From: Ophiocordyceps camponoti-saundersi (nom. inval.)
Lineage: Eukaryota > Ascomycota > Sordariomycetes > Hypocreales > Ophiocordycipitaceae
Assembly (NCBI GenBank): GCA_003339415.1
Contig: PDHQ01000090.1
Location: 1-64,000 of the forward strand
Direction: 5' to 3'
DNA: 64,000 nucleotides
The first letter of the stretch is position 1; every line of letters begins with the position of its first letter. Of the stretch, positions 1-11,699 are shown one piece after another. Under the pieces are notes generated by a model. The model searched no databases. It was not told where the DNA came from and saw only the letters and a list, made by a program, of their open reading frames with translations. The position numbers and the translations under genes are program-made.

Positions 1-165
1 TTTATATATTTTATATATTTTATATATTTTATATATTTTATATATTTTATATATTTTATATATTTTATATATTTTATATATTTTATATATTTTATATATT
101 TTATATATTTTATATATTTTATATATTATATATATTTTATATATTATATATATTTTATATAAACT
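1..165. repeat. AT satellite, 9-bp unit TTTATATAT
   Basis: The unit TTTATATAT repeats without error from the first base to about 126, then decays into irregular TATATA and TTTTATATA stretches to about 165. It contains no G or C, so RIP cannot have shaped it directly. The array begins before the window, so its full length is unknown. No telomere-type repeat is present. Confidence 0.95.
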
Positions 166-223
166 TATATATAGTTAAATATAAATATTTAATTTTAAGT
201 AATAAAGTTATATAATATATATA

Positions 224-305
224 GCCCTCTTAGCGTAGTAGTTAAGCGCTTAGAGATATTAGTCTCTTATAAGCGAGGTAGTCGGTTCGAATTTAGCGGA
301 GGGTA
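224..305 (+). tRNA. RIP-decayed tRNA-like sequence
   Basis: A 7-bp acceptor stem pairs 224-230 with 298-304 (two G-T pairs). A D-arm is visible at 233-249 with GCG/CGC. A T-arm occupies 281-297 with loop TTCGAAT and lies directly against the acceptor stem. The T-stem 3' strand reads TTAGC where GTCGG would need CCGGC, the changes expected from C-to-T and G-to-A mutation. The middle (250-280) is about nine bases longer than in a class I tRNA and gives several poor anticodon-arm folds (5 bp with a 6-base loop, or 4 bp with an 8-base loop). The anticodon cannot be assigned. It may be a dead tRNA gene or the head of a tRNA-derived SINE; the structured sequence just downstream favours the second. 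Confidence 0.5.
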
Positions 306-319
306 TAGGTATTTTTTCA

Positions 320-412
320 CCCTAACTATATAAGCCGGGGTACGGTCTAACCCCGGCATAACCCTAGTAGGAGTAATAACCTTACTAGGTTTATAATAAG
401 TATAGTTAAGGG
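320..412 (+). other. Nested hairpins (predicted three-way junction)
   Basis: An outer helix pairs 320-330 with 401-412 (11 bp, one bulge). It encloses two hairpins. The first pairs GCCGGGG at 334-340 with CCCCGGC at 351-357. The second pairs 363-371 with 381-389, 9 bp with one G-T pair. The block starts 15 bases after the tRNA-like sequence. Its GC-rich arms stand out in very AT-rich surroundings. I do not see hammerhead core sequences. It may be the body of a tRNA-headed SINE or a structured RNA; the function is unknown. Confidence 0.45.
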
Positions 413-413
413 G

Positions 414-1784
414 CTATAATAATATAAGTTATTAAGGGATTAGGAACCTTTTAATAGCGATTATAAGCTACCTTAATAGCTAAAAGGCTAAGGACTAATT
501 TAATAATAAAGTATAATTATAAAATAACTTAATTATATCTATTTTTACTATAATATTTATTAATATATATATTAAAATTATTTAAAATTTAGATAAGATA
601 TATAATAAGAAGAATAAGTGCCTCTCACTTAGGACTAGCGTAACTTTAAATATTTTTTATTATTATTAAGCTTTTAAATATAATAAATTTAGCTTACTAG
701 CTAGCTAATAATATTAAGTAAGAGGTTTTCCTCTAAGCTCTCTAGTTTTTCCTCTTTATTAAATAATATATACTTAGATACTTTTATAAGTTATTAAAGT
801 AATATAATATATATAAGGTAAAATTTTTATTATTAAAAAAATAATATATATTTTTTATATAATTTAAATAAGTACTTAATATAAAACTAAACTATAATAT
901 AATATAATCTTTTTATAATTATTATTATAATATAATTAAAATATAAGTTATTATTTAGTTAAAATATTAAGAGAAATTAGGAAAAATATTAAGAAGAGGA
1001 AATATAAATTTTAAAGTATAAAAGCCGGGTTAGAAATAATATTAACTATTTTAAAATAAAAGTAAAAGAAAGAATATAAAAAATATAAAAGGTTAATTTT
1101 ATTTACTATTCTAAAGTGTATAAAGCTAGTAAAAAGTAATAAACAGTTATAAGAAATAAGAGAATAAAAATTTATAAAAGCTAAACTTTAAATATTATTA
1201 ATAAAAAAGTAACTTAATTATTTAAAATAAATATTATAAGCTATATAAAAAAGGTTATAATATATAATAAAAGTAAGTAGTTAATATATATCTTATATAA
1301 AAATCAAACTAATTATTTTCTTATAACTTAATTATTTAAGCGTAGCTTAAATCCTTTATATATATTATTACTTTAAGAAGAAAATATACTAACTTTTAAA
1401 GGGGGTATAAATTAAAATAAAATAAAAAGTCTTTTTTATACTTTTTTTTTATTTTTTTTATTCTTTATATTATCCGTCTTAAAAATATAAATTTTATTTA
1501 TCTTACGCTATTTATATATTATTATTAAGTTTTATATATTTTATAGATATTATATTTAAAGCTATAAGAATATAAACTCTTTATTTTTATATTAGAAGTA
1601 AACTCTATATCTTCCGCTACCTTATAATATTAATAAGCTATACTTAAAGTACTTTTAAAAAGAAAAATATTATTATATAAGTTAATTATAAATTAAAAAA
1701 TCTTTTACTTAAAATATAGCTTTACTATAAATTATAATAAACTAAAACTTAAAAGTTTATTATACTAATAATTTTATTAATATA
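414..1784. other. AT-rich DNA with no recognisable gene
   Basis: I see no frame, LTR or LINE motif that can be supported here. A short perfect hairpin (TAAGTG/CACTTA, 615-631) keeps an unmutated CA and lies beside GGACTAGCG. The rest is A/T runs and degraded sequence on the outer side of the solo Y LTR. Confidence 0.6.
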
Positions 1785-2565
1785 TATTAAGGAATTTTTA
1801 AATATATATATATAAATAAGAGAAAATAAAAGTAACTTAAATTATATATAATTAAAAATAGATACCCTTCCTACTTTATATAAGGAAAAGTAACTATATA
1901 GCTAGATAATATTCTACCCCTATACCCCTTTCTTTCTTCCTAAAATATCCCTTATCCCTTAACTTATATAAAGTATAACTTAAGTAATAATATATATTTT
2001 ATTAAAGACTTCCCTATATTTAAGTTATTTTTTATATATATATTATATAGTAAATATAAAGGGGTATAAAGAGATAATATTAATACTTAACTTTTTCTTT
2101 TTTATAAAAAGATATAATATAGGAAAAGTATTATATAATTAGAAAAAACTTTATTATTTAAGAAAAGTAAACGCTTTAAAGAAAAATAGTTATATAATAT
2201 TAAATTACTAATTAATTTTATTTATTATATACTTTATAATAATTTTATCGCTAAGGTTTTTAGTAATTATAATACTAAGGAAAATATATAGTTAAATAAC
2301 TTATTATAACTTTATACTAAAAATATTAAAAATTATTATAAAAAAACAGATTCTGCCGCGCCTTACTACTTTTAAAAAGGTATAAATACCTTTTTTTCTC
2401 CCTTTTTCTCTCTCTTTTTTTCTCTTCCTTTCTTCTTCCTTTTTTCTTTAAGTATAATAAAGAAGATAATAATAATAATTTAAAAAGACTTTAATAATAA
2501 TCTTAAAATTATATAATATATTTTAACTATATTTATTTTTCTTATTTAATTATTTAATATACTTT
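1785..2565 (+). mobile_element. Solo LTR of element Y
   Basis: This stretch aligns over its whole length with the left LTR of Y at 18402-19290. Shared landmarks are the start TATTAAG (TGTTAAG before RIP), the segment GATACCCTTCC, GGGGTATA followed by AGAGATAATAT, a GGTATAAA TATA-box-like site near 2378, and then a long C/T-rich tract (about 2389-2450). It is more AT-rich than the copy at 18402, so it has been mutated more heavily or for longer. No internal Y sequence adjoins it, as expected after LTR-LTR recombination. The 3' end is uncertain and no clear target duplication was found. Confidence 0.7.
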
Positions 2566-2644
2566 CTTATAAATTTTTAAATAACTTTTTATAATAATAA
2601 GATAGGACCTATTATTTAATATTCCGCTCGCTATAATATATTTA

Positions 2645-4120
2645 TTACTAAAGAGACAATAATAGCGCTCGCGGCGGCTAAGGCCGGGGCCTAAGAAATA
2701 GGCGATACTCCTATAATTATAAATAGGGGGTTACGGGGACTAAGTTAATCCTCGTAATATACCTAGTCCGGCTAGGGGTAATATAATAATAATATTAAGA
2801 TAGATAAAGTAACGGACTAAGTATAGTGCCCTAGCAATTATAATATAAAAGATATATATAGTAAGCTTATTATAATAATATTAGCCGCGGCGTTTTCCGA
2901 AATATAAGATATTATAATAGCTCTTAAGGCTAAATTTCGTAAAAAATTTATAGCTACCTTAAACTAAACTAAGACCTAACTTTTACTTAAGATTATTAAG
3001 TTAATTAAGAAAATAGTTATTAAAGCTATATAGAAAGCCCTCTTATTAATAGCTAGTCCCGATATTAATTAAGCTTACCTAATATAAAGGTTTATAGCTA
3101 CTAATAAATATATAATAATTAAACTTATCTTAAGCTACTTTAATAAAAAAGTTATTATATCTATAAAAAATATTATAATTAATATAAATATTTTATAACT
3201 AATTTTATAAAAGATTATATAAGCTACGAATATAGCTTTAAAATATAAAGCTATATTAGTAATATAATAGCTCCCTAATAGGGATATTATAATTATATTT
3301 TATTTAGAGTATAAGAGGCGAGTAGCTTTAGTTAAGTAAATCTTTATTATTTTCGGAGAGGGAGTAGTTTATAATTAGAAAACTTACTTTATTATAGCGA
3401 AAAGAGTATATACGGAGGCCGCTTATAGCGACTAAGATATACTTATATAGTAAATTAAGAAGGTTAATAAGGTTAAAATTACCTAAGTTTAAGCTCTCTA
3501 GCTTTATAATAAGGGCGCTATACGTATATACCTAATACTAGGAGTTATTAATATAATAGATATTAATAAACTTATATAAAATAAACTTATAATAAGTATA
3601 GAAATCTTTTAAGTTAAGGTTTATAATAATATAGTATAGCCCCGATAATATTATTAATATTATTAATTTAAATATATAGCGAAATATTACCGTAAATAAC
3701 TACGCTATAGCCTCTACGCGGCCGTAGCATATCCGGAAAAGGAGGGCGTATACTTAGCCTTAGCTAAAAATAAAACTAAAAGCTATATTATTTATAAGGG
3801 ATATTACGCCTTATAGTCCCGGAACTATCTTATTTTAAAAGCGTATTAGGATTAAATATATAATAACTATATTTATTAATTATATAAGTTTTAAGATTAC
3901 TTATAGCTAACTTAATCTTAATTTAATAATAGCTTTATTAAAGTTTAATCTTAAAAGCGATCTTTCCCGCCCTTATTATAATTATAAGCTATAATTTAAT
4001 TTAATATAAATAAAGACCCTAGTCTAGTACTAAAAAGAGACTATAATAAGACTAATATTACTCTTAGTACCTAAGGAGGATAGGGAGCTAATAGAGGATA
4101 AGGAGCCCCCTTATCTACCT
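2645..4120 (+). pseudogene. LINE-C ORF1 (gag-like, zinc knuckle), RIP-dead
   Basis: ORF1 proteins of LINEs bind the element RNA and help form the retrotransposition particle. Translation allowing for RIP gives an Ala/Lys-rich N-terminal part followed by a helical region. A zinc knuckle at 3649-3690 has Tyr codons at the four positions of a CX2CX4HX4C motif, as expected when TGY and CAY become TAY. A second Cys/His-like cluster lies at about 3780-3835. Stops are all TAA or TAG. No ATG start survives, so the start is an estimate from where the frame becomes open. ORF2 follows after a short gap. Confidence 0.65.
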
Positions 4121-4129
4121 TAATATAAT

Positions 4130-6484
4130 TATAAACTTTTACCTTATCTACCTCTAATAAAGATTAAAACTTTTTTTTAAAATATATAAAAATATAATTA
4201 TCTTATATATATAACGCTTTATAGCTTAGTTAGCTATAATTTTATTTATATATAAGAATTATAACGTAACTAATTTAATCGTTTATTACTTCTAAGTATC
4301 TTATTATATAAACTTATAAATTCTAATAGCTAAGTAATTTTTTATATTTATAAATAATTAAACCTTTCCCTTTAGACCCCCCTTACCGCCCCCGATATAG
4401 TATCTATTCTCTTTTATACCTCGCCCTTATTATAAATTATATTTATTTATTTACCTTTATTAGTAATTAAGTTAGGTCCCCTCTTTTAAAAGGATATTAT
4501 CTGCCCTAACCTTAGCCTAATAGCTACCCTCTTATACGGTAATTTTAACCTTTATTACCCCTCTTAGGATTATTATAAATAATCCTCTCTTAGAGTATTT
4601 AACTTTCTTAAGCTAGCGATTAGCCTCTAACTTAGCCTTTTTACGCCCCTAAGTAAAATTACCTAAGAAATATATAATAAGCGAAATAAAACTATTAACT
4701 TAGCTTAAGCTATACCTAAATACTAAGTAATATACTTAGGGAATAACTTTAACCTTATTAGCTTTAATTATATCTTATAAATTATCCTTATTAATACTAA
4801 TCTTTACCTTAATATAACTTTAACTAAAATATAGCGCTCTTTCTACCTAGATATCTTTATAGCTAAAGTATAAAACTAACTTAAACTAAACTTATACCTT
4901 ATTATAATACTTAAAGAGCTTAAAAACGTAGTTACTTTACTTTATAATTAACTAAAAATAATAATAGAAATAATAATATTAGTATATATTTAAATTTACC
5001 TTATAGCGTAAAATTAGTAAAACTAGGTAATAGCTATTATAATAGCGGTTACGGAAAAAGCCTAATATTATTAATATATTAATTTTACTAACTTTTATTC
5101 GTAAGACTATTAAAAAGTAATAAAAGTATAAAAGTTAATAATTAGCGCGGTATATTATAGCGCCTAGTATAACTTTCTTAATAATATCTTTACGAAATTA
5201 TTAACCTTTTAAATTATAAAATATTAAGCCTAGCTACGGAGCTAAGCCGCGCCTAAGCTAATATATATCCTTTTCTTTTAGAAATATTTAAAGTTAATAT
5301 TAGCGATTATTTTCTCCGATAAGGTAACCTTATTTAGCTAATAATTTTTCCTAGCTTTTACTAATTTAGCCCCTTTACTTATTTTAAATAATCCTTTCCC
5401 TTTTTTTTATATTAAGTATATTATTATTATTATTAAAGATATTTACTTTACCCTCTTCTTAATCGCTTTTTAGAAATTAGCTAGCCTTAATAAGATTCCG
5501 GTTAAGTTTCTAAAAAAATATAAACTCCCCCTTATCTAAGTTTTCTAAAAAATTTTCTAAAGCTATATTAATAATAATTATTTCTTATTATAATTTAAAA
5601 TCTCTAATATTATAATTATTTAGAAAGTAAATAAACTACTAGCTACGTATTATACCCTTAATAAATATAAGCTAATTTTACTCCTTAATATAATAAGGAA
5701 AATTTTAAAAATAATTATAGCTAGGAAAATCGCGTTAGTAATAAAAAAGGCCCGGATCCTCCCTAATAGCTAGATAAGTAATAGATTATAGCGCTTTATT
5801 AATATAGCGGTCCTTATATTTACTAAAATAATTAAAATAATCTAAAACTAAAGTAGCACCGCCTTACTCCTTTTATTAAACCTTACTAGGGCTTTTAACT
5901 ATATCTCTTATAATAAGTTAATTATTATTATAAACTATTTAAGCTTCTCTAAATAGGTTATAGCGTTTATCTAATTATATTTTATAAACTATATTTTAAG
6001 ATTTAAGTTTAATTATAAACTTAGTAATACCTTTTTAATTTAGTAAAAGGTCCCTTAAGGGTTTTTAATATTACCGGTCCTTTTCCTCTTATATATATCC
6101 TCGCTATATTAACGCTTAGACTTAATATTAAGTCTTCTTATAATAAGGTTTATAAATAATACTAATATTCTTAATATTAGATATAATAAAGCTTAGGTAT
6201 TACTTTAACTTAAGCGTATATAGTAAATTTACGAATAATAAGCTTTAGAATATAAAATAACTTTTTAGCTAACTAAAAGTAAGTTAATATATTTTATAAA
6301 AGTAAAGATAGCGGATATAACTAAGCTATAGCTTAGAGCTATAATAGTATAATTAATATAAGAGGCGCGACTCCTAAAGGTTTAGTTATATTATAAGCTA
6401 TATTAAAAATCTTACTTTTTAAAACTTACTACTAAGCTTAAGCGCTAATACTTAGCCCTTACTAAGATTATAGCGTTAATATAA
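4130..6484 (+). pseudogene. LINE-C ORF2, 5' part: endonuclease and reverse transcriptase
   Basis: This is the first part of the LINE polymerase, which nicks the target and copies RNA at the nick. An endonuclease motif at about 4538-4560 reads GNFNLYYP, from GDFNLHHP after RIP. The reverse transcriptase block VP-stop-GF at 6050-6061 matches VPQGF, followed by a Leu/Ile-rich segment. The catalytic block near 6148-6170 reads FINNTNI, matching an F-x-DD box with both Asp codons turned to Asn. The frame is cut at 6484 by LINE-A copy 1 and continues at 13833. The N-terminal boundary near 4130 is inferred from a weak IQE-type motif at about 4246-4275. Confidence 0.75.
6469..6484 (+). repeat. Left target-site duplication of LINE-A copy 1
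   Basis: The 16-bp sequence TATAGCGTTAATATAA occurs here and again, unchanged, at 13817-13832. Between them lies the whole LINE-A unit. Joining the flanks with one copy of the repeat restores an open LINE-C ORF2 frame. Confidence 0.9.
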
Positions 6485-6589
6485 TTACTTTATAATAATA
6501 GCTAGCTACGGATTAACTAGCTATATAAGGAGAACTCGACACGCGCCTAGTATAAAGCGCGATCTAAAAGGAAAAGGTAAGATATTAGT

Positions 6590-8150
6590 AGTATCGGATT
6601 CGCCGTTTAATTCGGAGTAGGGCTATGCCTAGCCGAGTTCCGGCCGGGGGTAATCGCAACCGCGGCAGAAGAGAGAGAAATTTTCGTAAAAAAACTAAGG
6701 TTATAACGCGCTCCGAATATAAGTTAGATTCGTCTATATACCGGTCTAGAAATACTAACTTTAATAGAAAATATACCGGATATAATTAGGGACTATTATA
6801 AGTTTTAGTTAATAAGAATAAGAAAGAATTATATTATTAACTATTAGGTATTATATTAGCTAATACGTTTTATATAGCTTAAGCTATAATAGTAGCTTAT
6901 AAGAAATTTAAATTAAATTAAATCCGGATTTAGATTAATTATATTACGCGCGAGGAAATTAAAAATATTATTATTATTACCTTCCGTAAATCGTTATATT
7001 TAGAGATAATAAAATAGGGAGGATACCGAATATAAATATAAGTTATATCGGCTCCGATTTTATTATATAACTTAGAAAAGAAGCTTCCTTTACGTTATAA
7101 GAAGGAAATTATTATTCGCTTAGCGGATATAATAAATAATATTATAAATAAGATAATATACGATATTATATAAGCTATTAATACTACTATTTACTCTAAC
7201 TTATACCTAGCTATACGCTGCCTTAATAGTAGGGATATTAAACTTACTTTCGATAAAAATATAGCTATTTTTACCTAGGACCTAGGCTAGGTTACGCTTA
7301 TTTTTAGCGATAAAGCGATTATTACGGATAAGATTTATAATATTATTACTAAGGGATTTCCTCTAAACCTTACTATTAAGGAACGCGATAACCTCCTTAA
7401 TAAGATAATATAAGTTAATAAAATACTTATAGCTTATTTATAAGCACTTAAGCCTTAGCTTAGATTTACTAAGATAGCGGTTATTATTAGCCTTAAATTA
7501 CTAATTAATACTAATAAACTCTATAATAATAAGCTAGCTATTAACGCTTAAATTTTTCGTATAGAGCTATTCTTAAACGCGGTCCGCCCCTAGCGATATT
7601 ATAATTATTATTATTTCGGGTATATTGCTAAAATATATAAATACTCTAAGCTTTATAGTAAATATAAAGTAACCGATTATAAAAATAAGGATAATTACCG
7701 TGCTAGAATCGGAGGATACCCGTTTTATTATATCTCTTATAGCGGGGATTACCCCGTATAGTTTAGGCTTTACCCTATCGCTATTAAGTACTAGGATCGG
7801 GCAAGAGCTTACTATAAGAAATAACTAGTTAGATTTACTAAGCCTAGCTTATAATTTATCTTATAACCGACGAAATTAGTAATAACTAAGAACGTTATTA
7901 TATATAATATATCCCTAAGCTAGTTTATTACTAAAAGGAAGTATAGATAACCTCTAGGCTCCGGAGGGGGCCGCCCCGCTACTAAAACGTAAATAATTAA
8001 GGATACCCTTAAGGTAATAAAACGCTTTATCTAACGGGCCTAGAGTGCCTCCCTCCCCTAAAATATAAATAGTATCTTACTTATATAAACTATTAACGAA
8101 CTAGCTTTATCTTTAGTTTAACTTAACCTTACTATCTAAAAGAGCGTAAA
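6590..8150 (+). pseudogene. LINE-A copy 1 ORF1 (gag-like, zinc knuckle)
   Basis: The region encodes a basic, helical RNA-binding type protein when RIP stops are read through. At 7597-7638 Tyr codons fill the four ligand positions of a CX2CX4HX4C zinc knuckle, with the usual Phe-Gly before the His position and Ile-Ala-Lys after it. Further Tyr pairs just downstream suggest a second knuckle. The same frame and knuckle are seen in copy 2. The start is not fixed because the leader differs between copies and no ATG survives. It overlaps or nearly abuts ORF2. Confidence 0.7.
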
Positions 8151-8209
8151 AATACTAATTACCTTAGCTTTAGCCTAAACTTAGATAAGATTTATAATTA
8201 GGCTATAGA

Positions 8210-11200
8210 GAAATTATAGTAAAAAAACTAATATTACTATAACTATTTTCTTATATTTATAAAAGTTTTTTCTTAGAATATAAATAAGCGTACTAAGCTA
8301 GCTAGGCTAATATTTAGTAATAAATCGGATTATAATATTATTACTTTTTAGGAAACTATTAGCTACCTTAGCGCTAAGCTTTCTCCGCCTAAGACTTCGC
8401 TTTACCGCTTTATTTATAGCGGCGGCCGTACTTTAGTCTATATCTATAAAAGATATAATATATTTACTTAGTTCCTAGAAATAGGGGAGGACTAAATAAG
8501 TATTACTTTCCGTTTTAGACTTTAGTTTATTTCTATCTATTCTCCCCTTAATACCCCCTATAGCGGTAGCTTTTTAATTTTTTAAGACTTTCCCCTAAAC
8601 CCTAACCGCGTCCTAGTTAGCGATTTTAACTTATATTACCCGCTTTAGGACCGTTATAAGAGGCTCTCCGATAACTTAGATTAGCTAATTTATAAGATAA
8701 CTAAGCTATAATTTTAACTTCTTACTTTAAAGGGAGAATATACCCGAATCTTTTATAGATATAAGGATAATATACTAAACTTAGTTTAAGCTATAGTAGA
8801 CTTATATATACGTTATATTAATCCGGACCTTAACTTTATTAAATCTAATTATATTTTTTAGTCTCTTATAGCCGGTATCCTTATACTTATAATAGCGCGT
8901 ATACCGCGCTTATAATAAAGATAAGCGGACCCGGACTTAGTTTACTATAAGTCCCTAGCTAAGATTATCCTTTTACTTTCCCCTTTTACTAACTTAATAA
9001 AGATTAATAACGCCCTTAACTAACTTTATTAAAAGCTATAATTTATTATTAACTAGATAATATTATTTATCGCCTTTTCCTATTCTTATAAGGCGGCGTA
9101 GTTTACCCTAGCTATAGCCTTAGCTACTTAAGCAGCTAAGCGGGCCCGGCGTAAATATAAGTCCCTTTTTTCGGACTCCTCTTAGTAATAGCTTTAGGAG
9201 ATAACCTTTACCTAGAAAATAGCTATAAACTTAGTAAGATATACCTATTAGTAATTTTTCTTTTATATTATCGCTAGCTTACCCTCTAAGTTTTAGTATA
9301 TTAAGCGTTAAGCTTATATTTAGAATAATCTTCTCTAGGATCTAGTCTATCTCCTTACGCTAAGGATAACTAATAAATCTTAAGCTAATAGTTATATAGC
9401 TAAAGCTAATATCTTAGCTAATTAGTTTTTTCCTTAGCTTTATAATATACCCTTAACTAATATTAGACCGCCTAAACTTAAGTTCTTTATTAATATTAAG
9501 ATTACTTAAACTAATATTTTTATAATACTTAAGTTAATAACCTCCTAAAAAGTAGCTAAAGTAAATAATATTCCTATTAAATTTCTTAAAATATATTACC
9601 TTATTTTTATTACTTAGCTAGCTATAATTTTCTAAGTATATATATAATTTAGTTATTTCCCGCCTTAGCTATAATCCGCTATTATAGTTATCTTATATAA
9701 GTTTAAAAAAAAGCTAGAAGCTTACTAAGAGGTAAGTACTTATAAGCTTATATCCTTACTATATTACTTAAGTAAAATCTTAAAAACTATAATAAGATAA
9801 TAAATTACTAAGGCTATAAAATTATACTAACTTCTTCTTAAAGGCTAGATAAGTAATAAGCAGAACCGGTTTACGAAGCTAGCTATCTTTATAATTACTA
9901 AGCTTATTTAAGCTACTTAGGCTAAGAAAAAAGTAGCGTTTTTCCTATAACTTAATATTAAGGGAGCGTTTAATATTATATATTATAATAAACTTATCGC
10001 TAAATTTAAATATCTAGGATTCCTAAACTAGATTCTAGCTTTCTTTAATAGCTACTTATAAAACCGCACCTCCTAACTTCGCTTTAATAGTAAGATTTCG
10101 GAACTATATTAGATTAAGATTAGAGTTCCTTAAAGTTCGCCGCTCTCCGCTATCTTATTTATTTTATATATAACCTTACTTTATAACTAGCTAGTATATA
10201 AGGAAGGAATATAAGTAATTAATTTTACGGATAATATAAACCTCCTTAATATTAAGCTTAACTTTAAAATAACTATAAGATAGCTTTAAGCTATATAAGT
10301 AATATATAAATAATAAGCGTATAATTATAATATAGAATTTAAGCTAAAGAAAAGTAAGCTTATATATTTTTCCTAGAAATATATTTTAAAGATAGACCTA
10401 GTCTAATTAAAAGATTACTAAGTTTACCTTATTTCTAAGGTAAGACTTCTAAGCGTTTAGATTTATCGGCGGCTATAATAGAAACCTTATCTATAAATTA
10501 TACGTACTAAGCTTCTCTACTAAAACTTTACCTTTTCCTTTTAATCCGCCTTTACTTAAAGTTACCCCCTTACTTAGGCTTATAAACTCTATATAAAGGT
10601 TATTTAGTTACTTATTATATATATTATTATTATATTTTATACTATTACCTTTATAAGCGGAAACTTACTAAGCCTAGCTAAAGCTTTAGGACTAGAATAA
10701 TTATAATATTTTAAGATAATACTTAAAGCTTATAAGGCTATGCTTATTTATTACCTTAAGGCTAAGTTTTAAGTTTCCTTACTTAATCTTTATTTAAATA
10801 AAAGGAAAACTAATACTTTTCGCTACTTAGAAGATATAACGATATTAAATAAGATCTAGACCGCTTTTAGAGATATCTTAAGGTTCCTATTATACTTCCC
10901 CCTTTATTAACTAATAAGAAGATAAAAAGCTAGGTAGCCGCTAGAGGAATATATATATTAAGTCCGAATATAGATAAGATACGATATACTACCTCTTAAT
11001 AAGAAGTTTATAACTAACTTTCTCCGCTAGGATTAGAAAATATAGTAAGAGGACTTTAAAAATTAGCTATATATAAGATATTTTAAGCTTACCTTATTTC
11101 CTTTTAACTTCCCGCCTTACCTTAATAAGGCGAAATTACTTAAAAGATACGGAGACTTACCGAAATATATTAATATTATAATTATATAACTTTATATAAG

Positions 11201-11640
11201 TAAAATTAGTTTTAAAAAGTTCCTTTTTTATAAGCGCGTGCTAGAAATAATCTTCTCTTTATATTAATACGGTATTAAATTAGAGAATACTTACTATTTA
11301 CTTCTTCGATACCCTTAACTAGTTAAATAGCGCTATAAATTACTTTAGCCTATCTCCTCTAATACTAAATTATAACTAAAGCTTAACTGCTACTTATTAG
11401 TAACTATAATTATAAAATAAATATTTTAATATACTAATTTATATTAATTTTAGCTTACTAATACTTTTTACGCTAATATTCTTAAGTTTAACTAAAGCTA
11501 AATATAGCCTTATCTTATATAAATTACCGTAACTATAATATTATTAATTTACCTACCTTATTTATAATTTACTTTATATTTTAAGGGAATCTATATTTAC
11601 TAAGTTTAAGTTATTATCTCCTCCCTTATTTAATAACTCC
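8210..11640 (+). pseudogene. LINE-A copy 1 ORF2: endonuclease, reverse transcriptase
   Basis: An APE-type endonuclease is shown by SDFNLYYP at 8619-8642 (GDFNLHHP before RIP). Reverse transcriptase is shown by VP-stop-SSPLS at 10125-10148, matching VPQ-SPLS, followed by an Ile/Leu-rich stretch, and by FTDN at 10224-10235 in the place of FADD. About 1.4 kb follow the catalytic box, enough for a thumb and an RNase H domain, though I could not confirm RNase H motifs. The frame ends near 11640, just before the end of the opposite-strand frame. Confidence 0.8.
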
Positions 11641-11699
11641 TTAACTCCTCTAGCTATCTTATTAGTAGGAGTAACTACGAACTAACGCCGGCCTTATAA

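Noticed and set aside
1..165. Telomere or subtelomere repeat
   Set aside because: The unit has no G and does not resemble TTAGGG; position at the window edge means nothing.
320..412. Hammerhead ribozyme
   Set aside because: A three-way junction is present but the conserved core sequences are not, even allowing for RIP.
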